Assembly (NCBI RefSeq): GCF_014529935.1
Contig: NZ_JACVFC010000001.1
Span: forward strand, 2,852,001-2,916,000
Direction of reading: 5' to 3'
Length of the DNA: 64,000 nucleotides
Source of the DNA: Chitinophaga qingshengii
GTDB taxonomy: Bacteria > Bacteroidota > Bacteroidia > Chitinophagales > Chitinophagaceae
Positions 24,268 to 32,967 of the stretch are shown in pieces. Position 1 is the first letter of the stretch; every line of letters begins with the position of its first letter. Both the position numbers and the translations under genes were made by a program. A model generated the notes under the pieces. That model saw only the letters and a list, made by a program, of their open reading frames with translations, had not been told where the DNA came from and did no database searches.

Positions 24268-27200
24268 TTAGAACAGATTATAAGTAAAGCCGAACATGAT
24301 CTCAGTGCCACGCTTAAAGCTGCGGTTAACGAACTTATTGCCGTACCATACGCCACCAGTGCCGGGTGCTGCGTATACCGTTTCTATAGCCGGGTTCAGG
24401 ATATTTTTGGCATAACCTTTAAACAGCAGGCGTTTGGTTACCTGTTGGGTGAAGATGAAGTCCAGCACCGGTACCGGCCGGGTATACAGGTCGGGTTCGC
24501 CCGTCAGGTTGATCTGCACCAGGCGTTCGCCTACCATATTAAAAGTGGCTGTCAGGTCGGTACCTGATTTGTTGTTCTTGTAATTCAGCCACGCGTTTAC
24601 GGAGTAAGGCGCCTGTTCAAACAGCGGGCTGTATTCCGGTGTATGGCGGTCCAGTGATTTATTGGCCGCATATCTTTCCGGTGTTTTTTTGATGAGGCTT
24701 TGCGCCAGCAACAGGTTAGAACCGAGGTTGAAGTTTTTCAGCGGAGCAAACAGTCTTCCCAGGTCTTTTACCACTTCCAGCTCCATACCCCACACTTTAC
24801 CTTCGTTAGGATCGTTCTGGAACTGGATAGTAGGATACTCCGGATATTTGGCAGCCAGGCCGTCTGTTTTCAGGCTGAATACTTTCACCAGCTGATTCTG
24901 TATCCGTTTACCGAACAGTGACACGGAGATCACTTCTCCCCTGTTGGGGAACCATTCCCATCTGAAATCGAGGTTCTCCGTGTGCTGGTTCACCAGGTGA
25001 GGGTTACCTACTACGAGGCCCATCTGGAAAGCGTCAAATTCAAACACGTTGGTAATTTCCCGAAGCTCCGGCCTTGCCAGAGTAGTGTTATAGCCCACGC
25101 GGAAATTCATGGTTTCCACGGGTGTATAAGTCAGGTTAAAGGAGTAGAATGGCTTATAACCAGTCTGGTAGGCCGTGTTCGGGTTGATCAGTACCACGGG
25201 AATTTTGTTACCATCTTTATCAACCGTGGTCAGGGATGGGTCCAGGTATACGTCAGCAGTATCTACAGCAGATTGAATATTTGTTTTCTCGAAACGTACG
25301 CCACCGGTTAAACGCAGATTAGCGGGTAAACGCAGGTCCACCATACCATAGAAGGCATTGGTTTCAAAGAAACCGGAGTAGTTGTTAGGTGATTTCTGGC
25401 TATTGTAGAGGAAGCCGCCAACAGGATGGGCGCCTTCGCCGGTGCTACCGGTAGGCATTTTAATACCGATCATTTCCGGGCTCACCAAACGGTTCAGATT
25501 ACCTTCTGTTACATACAGGGGATAAGCGCCCAGGGAAGAGAAGTTGGAACCTGGCAGGAAAAACATATTCTCACGGAAACTACGGTCACGGTTCAGATAG
25601 TTCACACCGGTTTTAAACTCCTGCTTTTTGCCAAACAACGGGAAGGGCAGTGTTACATCTGCTTTGTAGTTGTAGTTAGTTTCTTTCAGCCTGCGCCAGC
25701 GACGGCCATTGGGCTCTGCCTGGATAATACCATAGGTACCGTAACCATTCACATAACCGGAGTTGAGCGCATACAGGTGGTCGGTGTATGTATTCACGTA
25801 CTGGCCTTCATAAGAGCCTCCTACAGGCTTTTGATAAAACGCGCCGTTACGGGGAGCATAGTCTGTGAGCGTCACAAAACGATAATCCGGATCATTCTGG
25901 GAAGAGTTGGAAGAAGCTACGTTATAGCTCAACCGCGGACTGTATTCGTTTTTCAGGAACTTGTGTTCGCCCTGCAGGTTGAAGGTATGCAGTGTACGGA
26001 AGGTTTGTTTCAGCGAGTAAATGGTGCTGGTTACATCACCCGGCAGACCGGTATACTCGTACTTTCCATACATGTTGACTGCCTGTGCTTCACTACCCCA
26101 GCTACCCAGGTACTGCATACTGATTTCATGACGGGGGTTGAACTTGTAAGTCAACCCCGTCAATAGTCCATAGTTGATTGTTTGTGTTCCGGTGTTCTCT
26201 TTATATGTTTGATATTTACCCATGAACAGGTTGTTCGGGGTAATATAGTTAGGGATGTTACGCGGGCTGTATACGTCCTTGTTACCAGTGATCACACCCT
26301 GATAAATGCTGTACTGGGTGAGGTCTCCGCCATAGATATCGGAAGAACGGCTGTAGTAGTTACCGCCGGCTACAATACCTAAGGTATGTTTATGGAATAC
26401 TTTGTAGCTGTTACCGTAAGTAGCGGAGTAAAGCTGGTTCAGGGGTGCTTTACGGTATTTGGTGGTCAGTACCGGATCAAAGGAATTCATCAGTTTATTG
26501 ATACGGGAGGCTTCCTGTTGCAATGCGGGGTTGTTAGGGCTGTTGATGATCAGCTGCTGTATCTGTGATAAACCACCGGGATATTGTTTAGACAGGCCGA
26601 GGAATTCGGAAGAGAGATCTTTTTTATTCACTTTGCTTCCGAAGAAACCCATGTCGCTGTTGTAGAAGCTGTTGACGCTGCCACCAGGACCGATATTGGA
26701 GTTAAAACCCGTTTGTGCGATGATGTTGAACACAGCGCTATCGGGAACTGATTTCGTTTTCAGTTCCACGATGCCTGCGGCGGCATCAGCCGGTTTATCC
26801 GGCGTAACGGTTTTAAAGATGGTGATATTATCCAGAAGGGAAGCGGGTACCAGGTCCAGCGGAATAGCGCTTCTGTCGGGATCGGAAGACGCCAGGCGCA
26901 CACCGTTCAGCTGACCGATTACGCTGCGGTCTCCCAAACCACGGATAGCCACATATTTATCATCGGTGATGGTTACACCGGATACTTTCTGCAGTGCCTG
27001 TGTGGTGGTGATGCTGCCAGTACGTTCGATCTGTGCGGCAGATATCGCGTCCTGTACGATAGCCGCGTTTTTACGGTCCTGCAGTACGGCGATATCGGTA
27101 TTGAGTTTACGGCGGGCGTTAACGGTCACTTCGCTGAGTTGTTTACTGGAAACAGTCAGCGTGATGATCATAGTACCGGCAGCATTGGCTTTCACTTCCC

Positions 27201-27843
27201 GGGTTTCATAACCGATGTAACTGATCACCAGTGTAGCATTGTTATGGGGAACAGTGAGGTTGAAGACGCCGTTCATATCCGTAGAAGCGCCGCCAGCAGC
27301 ACCTTTCACGCGAACAGACACACCAGGCACCCCTTCTTTCGTTTTGCTGTCGATTACTTTACCATTGATTTTCACCGGCACCGGTTGCTGGGCGATAACT
27401 ATGTATCCTTCCACCAGCTTGTATTCCAGACCGGTATTTTCCAGGATACCGTGCAGGGCGTCCTGGATGCGGATATCAGGGTTGTTGACGGTTACCTGCT
27501 TATGGGTTTTAGCCAGCAATTCTTCCGGTAACATAAACTTAACTTTACCTTCCTTTTCAATGGTCAGCAAAGCCTCTTTCAGTGCGGCTTTATGCAGCTG
27601 AAGACTTATTTTCCGGGTCAGATCCTGGCTATTTACATTTGCGGCCAAAAGCAATCCCACAGCGGTGAGTTGCAATACCAGCACGATAAATGAACATCTC
27701 ATCAGGAAGTAAATTATGGGCTTCAGTCCTTCCCTTTTATGCACCGGGACGCCGGTTTGTTTTTTACCCGGACGGGCCCGCTGGCAGGCGAAGGCGGGAT
27801 GCATGCTAAATCTTAAAGGATCTGTTTTTAATCCTTTTTCCAT
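24268..27843 (-). CDS. TonB-dependent receptor with STN domain
   Basis: This 1191-residue protein has a long basic N-terminus and a membrane-spanning signal at about residues 44-68. A secretin/TonB N-terminal (STN) domain at about 74-152 (LQLHKAALKEALLTIEKEGK) contacts the FecR anti-sigma factor in this class. A carboxypeptidase-regulatory-like domain follows at about 153-235 (KVIDSKTKEGVPGVSVRVKG), then a plug (VTVNARRKLNTDIAVLQDRK, IRGLGDRSVIGQLNGVRL). The barrel ends in EIMFGFTYNLF. The pattern is signal-transducing transport: ligand binding outside is relayed to FecR and the sigma factor encoded upstream. A plus-strand antisense transcript unit overlaps its start codon (see the ncRNA entry at 27857). 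Confidence 0.93.
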   Translation of the reverse strand: MEKGLKTDPLRFSMHPAFACQRARPGKKQTGVPVHKREGLKPIIYFLMRCSFIVLVLQLTAVGLLLAANVNSQDLTRKISLQLHKAALKEALLTIEKEGKVKFMLPEELLAKTHKQVTVNNPDIRIQDALHGILENTGLEYKLVEGYIVIAQQPVPVKINGKVIDSKTKEGVPGVSVRVKGAAGGASTDMNGVFNLTVPHNNATLVISYIGYETREVKANAAGTMIITLTVSSKQLSEVTVNARRKLNTDIAVLQDRKNAAIVQDAISAAQIERTGSITTTQALQKVSGVTITDDKYVAIRGLGDRSVIGQLNGVRLASSDPDRSAIPLDLVPASLLDNITIFKTVTPDKPADAAAGIVELKTKSVPDSAVFNIIAQTGFNSNIGPGGSVNSFYNSDMGFFGSKVNKKDLSSEFLGLSKQYPGGLSQIQQLIINSPNNPALQQEASRINKLMNSFDPVLTTKYRKAPLNQLYSATYGNSYKVFHKHTLGIVAGGNYYSRSSDIYGGDLTQYSIYQGVITGNKDVYSPRNIPNYITPNNLFMGKYQTYKENTGTQTINYGLLTGLTYKFNPRHEISMQYLGSWGSEAQAVNMYGKYEYTGLPGDVTSTIYSLKQTFRTLHTFNLQGEHKFLKNEYSPRLSYNVASSNSSQNDPDYRFVTLTDYAPRNGAFYQKPVGGSYEGQYVNTYTDHLYALNSGYVNGYGTYGIIQAEPNGRRWRRLKETNYNYKADVTLPFPLFGKKQEFKTGVNYLNRDRSFRENMFFLPGSNFSSLGAYPLYVTEGNLNRLVSPEMIGIKMPTGSTGEGAHPVGGFLYNSQKSPNNYSGFFETNAFYGMVDLRLPANLRLTGGVRFEKTNIQSAVDTADVYLDPSLTTVDKDGNKIPVVLINPNTAYQTGYKPFYSFNLTYTPVETMNFRVGYNTTLARPELREITNVFEFDAFQMGLVVGNPHLVNQHTENLDFRWEWFPNRGEVISVSLFGKRIQNQLVKVFSLKTDGLAAKYPEYPTIQFQNDPNEGKVWGMELEVVKDLGRLFAPLKNFNLGSNLLLAQSLIKKTPERYAANKSLDRHTPEYSPLFEQAPYSVNAWLNYKNNKSGTDLTATFNMVGERLVQINLTGEPDLYTRPVPVLDFIFTQQVTKRLLFKGYAKNILNPAIETVYAAPGTGGVWYGNKFVNRSFKRGTEIMFGFTYNLF

Positions 27844-27850
27844 ACTTTTG
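27843..27850 (+). promoter_or_regulatory. Putative antisense -7 element over the receptor start codon
   Basis: TACTTTTG on the plus strand matches TAnnTTTG and begins on the last base of the receptor's start codon complement. The identical element lies at the same place in the second ECF/FecR locus (57549-57556). The alternative is that ATTCAAAAGTATG is simply a conserved A-rich translation-start context. Confidence 0.45.
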
Positions 27851-27856
27851 AATGTT

Positions 27857-27992
27857 ACTGGTTAGTCCCGGTTTTCCGGGAAAATCTGGTATCTCTTTCA
27901 TAGTGCCTGTTCGTCGTCCAAAACTTATCAGGCATCATGAAATCACTTTGAGACGTTCCCGTGTATTTGTCAGATACCGGGAACGTTTTTTT
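27857..27992 (+). ncRNA. Predicted cis-antisense RNA in the FecR-receptor gap
   Basis: It would start about 7 bases after the -7 element and end at a U-tract terminator, about 136 nt, antisense to the 5' untranslated region of the STN receptor gene. Folded elements are CCCGG-TTTT-CCGGG (27867-27880), TGCCTG/CAGGCA (27904-27909 with 27929-27934) and the terminator stem. DonS-type RNAs of Bacteroides polysaccharide loci occupy the same place and repress the susC homolog. The ends given are estimates. Confidence 0.5.
27953..27992 (+). terminator. Plus-strand intrinsic terminator between fecR and receptor genes
   Basis: A 9-bp perfect stem (ACGTTCCCG with CGGGAACGT) has a 16-nt loop and is followed by seven T (27986-27992). 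No plus-strand protein gene precedes it. In the minus direction it has an A-run instead of a T-run, so it cannot serve fecR. Confidence 0.75.
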
Positions 27993-28030
27993 AGTTGTGT
28001 ACTGTTGGTTACATAAGTTGGTTTTGCACG

Positions 28031-29053
28031 TTATTGAATGATAATTTTCCGGTTATCCGATTTGTAGGTAAATCTGCTGCCGGTGCTCAATACACGGAGC
28101 GTCTCCTCCAAAGGCCGGTTGGCAGACAGTGTAACCGTGATCCGCTTTTCTGCGGTAACAGCATGTTTGAATTGGATGGTCACATTATACCAGCGTTCCA
28201 GTACCTCCGCTACTTCCGCTAAGGTGTTGTTATTAAAAGCCAGGCGGGCATTTTTCCAGCCGGCAATGTCAGCTACCGGCATTTCCGCGATGGCAGCCTG
28301 CTGATCTGCCGGATTCCAGGTTACCTGTTGACCAGGGGTGAGCACCGCTACCGGCTTACGATCTGCATGTTCTACCTGTACCTTACCTGTTGCTACCGCT
28401 ACCATCAACGGCGTTCCTTTAAAGGCATTGATTTTAAAAGAGGTACCCAATACCCTGGTTCGTACCGTACCGGTATGCACGATGAAAGGATGTGCGGCAT
28501 CCTCACTGATTTCGAAAAAGGCTTCACCGATAAGGGTGATTTCCCGGGTGGGACCTTTGAATATTTCCGGGTACTCCAGTTTACTGTCAGCTCCCAGATG
28601 TATCACTGATCCATCGGCCAGTGTAATGACGGCACGTTGTCCTTTCGGATTTTGTTTCTCCAGGTTGGCCATCGCCATGGATGTTGTTGTAGACTGTTTC
28701 CGGTATTGATATATCCCGATGGTACCCAATGCAGACACCAGTATCGTCCAGATGGCAGCACGGCGCAGGAAGGAAAGGCGTTTTACCGGCCGCTGTATCA
28801 GCGGCGCCTGTTCGGGCGGCAGGGCGGCTATACGTTGACGTAGGGTTGCCTTCCATTCCTGCACCTGTTGTTCATCTACGCTTATCTGCTCCATCAACAG
28901 CATGTCTGCCGTCAACCGTTCTGTCAGTACTTCATCGAGTAATTGCTGACCTTCCGGTTGTTGGATAAAAGCGGCTACCAGCAGTTTCTCAGCTGCGGTG
29001 CAACGATTATCCAGGTATTTATTCATGAGTGCTTTCGTGATCGTGTTTGCCAT
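28031..29053 (-). CDS. FecR family anti-sigma factor
   Basis: This is a 340-residue protein. The cytoplasmic N-terminal part of about 95 residues binds the sigma factor, and a single membrane helix lies at about residues 98-113 (AAIWTILVSALGTIGIYQY). The periplasmic FecR domain follows at about 140-240 (VITLADGSVIHLGADSKLEYPE, GEAFFEISEDAAHPFIVHTG, VLGTSFKI). A DUF4974-like end (LAEVAEVLERWYNVTIQF) completes the protein. It would hold the sigma factor inactive until the STN receptor signals. It lies 120 bases downstream of the sigma gene and 187 upstream of the receptor gene; that second gap holds the predicted antisense RNA. Confidence 0.95.
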   Translation of the reverse strand: MANTITKALMNKYLDNRCTAAEKLLVAAFIQQPEGQQLLDEVLTERLTADMLLMEQISVDEQQVQEWKATLRQRIAALPPEQAPLIQRPVKRLSFLRRAAIWTILVSALGTIGIYQYRKQSTTTSMAMANLEKQNPKGQRAVITLADGSVIHLGADSKLEYPEIFKGPTREITLIGEAFFEISEDAAHPFIVHTGTVRTRVLGTSFKINAFKGTPLMVAVATGKVQVEHADRKPVAVLTPGQQVTWNPADQQAAIAEMPVADIAGWKNARLAFNNNTLAEVAEVLERWYNVTIQFKHAVTAEKRITVTLSANRPLEETLRVLSTGSRFTYKSDNRKIIIQ

Positions 29054-29173
29054 GTTGATTATGATAAACCATCCTGTTATTTGCAGGTCCGTTCATCTAT
29101 ATAAAGGCAGAAAAGAGCAGGAGGGGCTAATGGGATTAACAGTGGTAACAATTACATAACATGAACGGCTATA

Positions 29174-29770
29174 TTAACGCGTCCACCAATAAATCAGTAC
29201 CGCCATGGTAACATCGGTATAGTCTTTCAGGTGCTCGCGGAAATGGCTCAGGGAAGCCTTGATGTGGTTCTTAACGGTAAACAGGGACAGGTTTAGTTCC
29301 TTGGCTATTTCGGCATGGGATAATTGTTCATGCCGGCTCATTTTAAAAACGCGCTGACGTTGGGGACTCAATTCATCCAACTTATCAAGATAAGCCTGAT
29401 TCAATTCCTGGCAATCTATCCGGTTATCGGTGGCGGGGGTGACCAGGGTTTCGTCATCACAGGCCTGTTCAATGGGTAATACGGTCAATGACTTCTTGCG
29501 CAGCGTTTTGATCACGGCATTTTTAATGGCGCGGAACAGGTAGGGTGACAGTTGTACGTCAGCATCCAGTTGTTGTCTTTTTTCCCAAAGCCACAACATA
29601 AGATCCATCATCAGTTCTTCGGCGATACCCTTGTCCTGCAGATACTTGAAGGCATAGTGGTACAATCTTCCGGAATACCGGTCGAACAATACTTCGAATG
29701 CCTTCACATTATCAAGTCTGCATTCTTGCAACAGTGAATAATCTGATAAATTGTGTAGCGCTTCGCCCAT
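29174..29770 (-). CDS. ECF RNA polymerase sigma factor
   Basis: This 198-residue protein has sigma region 2 at about 25-95 (AFEVLFDRYSGRLYHYAFKYL, then AEELMMDLMLWLWEKRQQL) and region 4 at about 130-185 (LSPQRQRVFKMSRHEQLSHAEIA, then LSLFTVKNHIKASL). It belongs to the Bacteroidota ECF group that pairs with FecR and STN-type TonB receptors. A TATGTTTG element (29796-29803) lies 25 bases upstream. It probably drives the downstream receptor/fasciclin operon and possibly itself. Confidence 0.95.
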   Translation of the reverse strand: MGEALHNLSDYSLLQECRLDNVKAFEVLFDRYSGRLYHYAFKYLQDKGIAEELMMDLMLWLWEKRQQLDADVQLSPYLFRAIKNAVIKTLRKKSLTVLPIEQACDDETLVTPATDNRIDCQELNQAYLDKLDELSPQRQRVFKMSRHEQLSHAEIAKELNLSLFTVKNHIKASLSHFREHLKDYTDVTMAVLIYWWTR

Positions 29771-29795
29771 ATATTCATCCCAATTTTTCCAGTCG

Positions 29796-29803
29796 CAAAC
29801 ATA
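29796..29803 (-). promoter_or_regulatory. Putative -7 element for the sigma factor gene
   Basis: On the minus strand it reads TATGTTTG, a full TAnnTTTG match 25 bases before the ATG. The -33 element was not identified. Confidence 0.45.
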
Positions 29804-29878
29804 AGGGCAAAAAAACAGCAGGTATATTATCTAAACATTAAGTTTTATATGAGGTTCGCTGTGGCTATTAACAGCATT

Positions 29879-29908
29879 AAAAAAGCCGCTTTTTGCAAAG
29901 CGGCTTTT
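29879..29908 (-). terminator. Terminator downstream of the 236-residue protein gene
   Basis: A 12-bp stem (AAAAGCCGCTTT with AAAGCGGCTTTT) and a TTGC loop are followed on the minus strand by six T, just after the stop at 29915. Confidence 0.85.
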
Positions 29909-29914
29909 CTTGTT

Positions 29915-30625
29915 TTATTTGGTAATAGGTTTTCCCTGTTCATCAAAGGTTTCAATCTTTGTTTGGTTTTGTTTATCTACATAAATCTTAATTCTCACCT
30001 TTCCTTTGTTATCGCGGATAAACAGCCCTACTTCATCTTTCCAGGTACGGCCTACGAAAAGTCTTTCTGTACCAAACTTTCCTTCTGACGCCAGTTGAGC
30101 GTAGACCTTTTCGGATGCTTTCTCATCTTTGAGTGCTGCCAGGGAATCATGTATCTGGTTTTGACGAACCAATGTAAAATTATCCGGGCGGTCCCATAGT
30201 TTAAGTCCATAGGAACGGGCTTTATTACCTTCCAGATCCTGTTGATACTGTAGTTGCATGATCTGGTCATTCCGGTATTGGTCTACAGAAAACACCATAC
30301 CAGCGCCATCTTTTTTGTCGGCATCGTACACCAGACCACCGCATTCATCACCAGCGGTATTGAAGAATATAAGGCCGGCCTGGCGTTCCCTGGCGGGCAG
30401 GCTTTTTCCTTCCGCCATCCCCGGATGTTGTCTTTCCTTATTGGAGATCACCATTTTCAGGGTACCATCTTTTTCGACGACATTGATTCTTTCCACGTCT
30501 ATTTCCTGGAAACGTTGTTTGCCAAAATCATTGCGGAACGCCATGAAGAAAAAGGCGATCAGGACAGTAGTGAGAACGAGCGCATAGGCTTTTAAAAAAC
30601 GGACTTCCCGTTGTAATTTTTCCAT
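29915..30625 (-). CDS. Membrane-anchored protein of unknown function
   Basis: This is a 236-residue protein. The N-terminus MEKLQREVRFLKA is followed by one membrane helix (YALVLTTVLIAFFFMAF, residues about 14-30). The remaining 200 residues are soluble, probably periplasmic: ERINVVEKDGTLKMVISNKERQ, then AGLIFFNTAGDECGGLVYDA, then VGLFIRDNKGKVRIKIYVD. The recurring 'v.e.dG..r..i.n' and 'G...d..G....r' phrases suggest a repetitive beta structure. I do not recognise the family. It is monocistronic, with its own terminator and a sigma-factor gene beyond it. Confidence 0.75.
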   Translation of the reverse strand: MEKLQREVRFLKAYALVLTTVLIAFFFMAFRNDFGKQRFQEIDVERINVVEKDGTLKMVISNKERQHPGMAEGKSLPARERQAGLIFFNTAGDECGGLVYDADKKDGAGMVFSVDQYRNDQIMQLQYQQDLEGNKARSYGLKLWDRPDNFTLVRQNQIHDSLAALKDEKASEKVYAQLASEGKFGTERLFVGRTWKDEVGLFIRDNKGKVRIKIYVDKQNQTKIETFDEQGKPITK

Positions 30626-30895
30626 AAGCTGATTGATTTTAAATTGTGTGAAGGCTGTATCTACGAATGTTTCAGTGCAGGCTATACAGTAACTATCCGA
30701 AACAAAGCGACAGGCTATTGGCAGTAGTTTTTCCTGAGGTTGACATTAAGATAACATAGGGTTCAACACGCATAAAGATGGTATTTTTCACATAAAGCTA
30801 AGCACAAAACAAATATCATTTTTAATTTTTTAAATGATTCTTTATTCCCCCTCTATATGTCGCAAATCCCCCTTATTATTTATGAAATTTGGGAG
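30626..30895. other. Intergenic region between divergent genes
   Basis: About 280 bases separate the minus-strand membrane protein from the plus-strand RibD-C protein. It becomes AT-rich from 30740 on. I see no coding signal, hairpin or repeat. The only motif is the -7 match at 30896-30903. Confidence 0.5.
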
Positions 30896-30903
30896 TAGGT
30901 TTG
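30896..30903 (+). promoter_or_regulatory. Putative -7 element directly before the RibD-C gene
   Basis: TAGGTTTG matches TAnnTTTG and ends only 4 bases before the ATG at 30908. If used, the mRNA would be almost leaderless. It may equally be a chance match. Confidence 0.3.
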
Positions 30904-30907
30904 TTAC

Positions 30908-31498
30908 ATGAGAAAACTGATTCTTCAAATGCAGCTGTCTATAGATGGCTTTGCAGCTGCCGGCAATGGTAACGGCAGCTGGATGGTATGGAACTATGGA
31001 GATAACTGGACCTGGGACACCGCCTTGCAGGCCTATCACACTACGCTGATGGCATCAGCAGATGAAATATTACTCAGCAGGAAAATGGCTGAAGAAGGGT
31101 TTATCAGTCATTGGGAAAATATGGCGGCGAATACCGCCAATCCTCAATCTGTATTTGCCGGTCATATCCGGGATGCCCGCAAAGTAGTATTTACACACAC
31201 CCTGCAGGCCTCCCGTTGGCCCAATACCATACTGGCCCAAGGCGACCTGGTAACGGAAGTGAATACACGCAAACAACAACCCGGCGATAATATACTCGTA
31301 TTCGGTGGCGTTGCTTTCGTATCCGCCCTGATAGCCGCCCGGTTGATAGACGAGTACCACCTGATCATCAATCCCACTGCCATTGGAAATGGAATGCCCA
31401 TTTTTGACCAGCTACAGGGGATGCTCGGCCTGTCGCTCATCAAAGCAACGGCTTACCCCTGTGGTATCGTGGTATTACAGTACCGTTATACCGACTGA
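30908..31498 (+). CDS. Dihydrofolate reductase/RibD C-terminal family protein
   Basis: This 196-residue cytoplasmic protein has the RibD-C/DHFR fold: MRKLILQMQLSIDGFAAAGNG (first strand and the typical S-x-D-G loop), then ADEILLSRKMAEEGF, then DNILVFGGVAFVSALIAARLIDEYHLIINP near the NADPH-binding end. Members are reductases of unknown substrate rather than folate enzymes. Its 3' end overlaps that of the convergent gene by 13 bases. The two encoded proteins belong to the same family. Confidence 0.88.
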   Translation: MRKLILQMQLSIDGFAAAGNGNGSWMVWNYGDNWTWDTALQAYHTTLMASADEILLSRKMAEEGFISHWENMAANTANPQSVFAGHIRDARKVVFTHTLQASRWPNTILAQGDLVTEVNTRKQQPGDNILVFGGVAFVSALIAARLIDEYHLIINPTAIGNGMPIFDQLQGMLGLSLIKATAYPCGIVVLQYRYTD

Positions 31499-32034
31499 TA
31501 GCATAACAGCATTACGCCTTTGTCCAGCTGTTGGCTGTCTACCAGCTGCAAACCGCTATGCATACCGTCGCCGAAGAAACGTTTGCCGTTGCCCATCATT
31601 ACGGGATGCACCAGGAAACGATATTCATCAATCAATCCGGCGGCGGCCAGCGACTGGACCAGCGTAGCGCTGCCTTCTATCTGTATTTCCTTTCCCGGCT
31701 GCTGTTTCAGGCGGGCAATCTCCTGCTCCATATTGTTGCTGATGATAGTGGAATTTTCCCAGGCAGCGGTTTTTAAGGTAGTGGAAACCACATACTTTTC
31801 CACGCTGTTTAATTTGGCAGCAACGCCCATTTCGTTATTTTTCATGGAAGACCAGTACGGCGCCAGCATCTCGTAAGTTTTGCGGCCAAACAGGATGGCA
31901 TCTGCCGCGAGGATACCGTCGCGGATATACTCCTGCCTTGCGCGGCTATCGTAGGGATTAAACCATTGTCCCATGCTTTCCGCATCAAAAACACCATCCA
32001 GTGTCATCCAGGTAGAAACGATCAACTTTCTCAT
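31486..32034 (-). CDS. Dihydrofolate reductase/RibD C-terminal family protein
   Basis: This 182-residue protein shares the fold of its convergent neighbour: MRKLIVSTWMTLDGVFDAE, then ADAILFGRKTYEMLAPYW, then EIQIEGSATLVQSLAAAGLIDEYRFLVHPVMMGNGKRFF, a very typical YwjB/YyaP-like ending. It is cytoplasmic and probably an NADPH-dependent reductase of unknown substrate. An AraC-type gene lies 65 bases upstream on the same strand and could share the transcript. The final codons overlap the convergent gene. Confidence 0.9.
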   Translation of the reverse strand: MRKLIVSTWMTLDGVFDAESMGQWFNPYDSRARQEYIRDGILAADAILFGRKTYEMLAPYWSSMKNNEMGVAAKLNSVEKYVVSTTLKTAAWENSTIISNNMEQEIARLKQQPGKEIQIEGSATLVQSLAAAGLIDEYRFLVHPVMMGNGKRFFGDGMHSGLQLVDSQQLDKGVMLLCYQSV

Positions 32035-32099
32035 ATGTTATTTTTTGATACAAAGTAACGACACCCATTACCCCGGGTATAGAACAAACCCGACAATTT

Positions 32100-32873
32100 T
32101 CAGGAAGGAAAATCTGTAGCCGCCTGCTGGTATTCCAGTGGGGTAAGTCCCGTAAAATCCCGGAACGCCCGTATCAGATGGCTCTGATCGGCATACCCGT
32201 GCTGAAAAGCCACACCGGCCATATCTGTAAAACCATTGCGGCTGAGTTGCTGCAACGCGGCGTCAAACTGGCAGATACGGCCAAATGTTTTCGGCGATAC
32301 GCCTACATGCAAATCGAACATGCGTTGCAGGGTGCGCTCCGTGACATAAAGTTCCTGTTGCACTTTCAGCATAGACAGGGCGCCATTGTGCTGCTGTATC
32401 AGCCGGGTAGCAAACAATACCGGCTGGTTCAGCTCCAGTTTCCGGGGAGCTGTGAGGCGCAACAGGTAGTCATTCATCAATGCCAGGCGTTGTTCCAATG
32501 ATGCCGCATTCAGCAGCTGCTCGCGCAAATGCATACCCCGGGCAGGTTCAGCCAGACTAATATCTACACTCAGATCTGTTAGCTCTTTGGCGCTCCAGCC
32601 AAACAATGCTTTAAGCGTATGGGGATACAGGAAGAAGGCAATGATCAGCGCAGATCCGGATACCGGCAACAGGATGGGCCGTATGTTCTGCCCATATAAC
32701 ACCAGGTTATCCATTTTCACATGACTCGCGGTAAGCTGAAAAACTACACTGGGGTAACCTTTGGCAATTAAAGGCAGGGTGGTATCAACAGAAAGATTTT
32801 CACTTTCCAATACCACGATACTGCTCACATAATTGACCAGCGAAGGAAGCGGTGTGATCAGTTGTATTTTCAT
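32100..32873 (-). CDS. AraC family transcriptional regulator
   Basis: This is a 257-residue protein. The N-terminal half (LITPLPSLVNYVSSIVVLE... LIAFFLYPHTLKALFGWSAKELTD) fits the DUF6597-like sensor that accompanies many Bacteroidota AraC proteins. Residues about 155-250 form the AraC DNA-binding domain: SMLKVQQELYVTERTLQRMFDLHVGVSPKTF and MAGVAFQHGYADQSHLIRAFRDFTGLTPLEYQ. It is transcribed toward the RibD-C-like gene 65 bases downstream, its most likely target or partner, and divergently from the Ca2+/H+ antiporter gene. Confidence 0.92.
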   Translation of the reverse strand: MKIQLITPLPSLVNYVSSIVVLESENLSVDTTLPLIAKGYPSVVFQLTASHVKMDNLVLYGQNIRPILLPVSGSALIIAFFLYPHTLKALFGWSAKELTDLSVDISLAEPARGMHLREQLLNAASLEQRLALMNDYLLRLTAPRKLELNQPVLFATRLIQQHNGALSMLKVQQELYVTERTLQRMFDLHVGVSPKTFGRICQFDAALQQLSRNGFTDMAGVAFQHGYADQSHLIRAFRDFTGLTPLEYQQAATDFPS

Positions 32874-32967
32874 TTTACAGCCCCTAACACTAAGTTAAAC
32901 TTTATCCTTCAACCCACCGAAGGTCATTTTTTATGAACCAATTAAATATTTTTTTGTAATTACGTAT

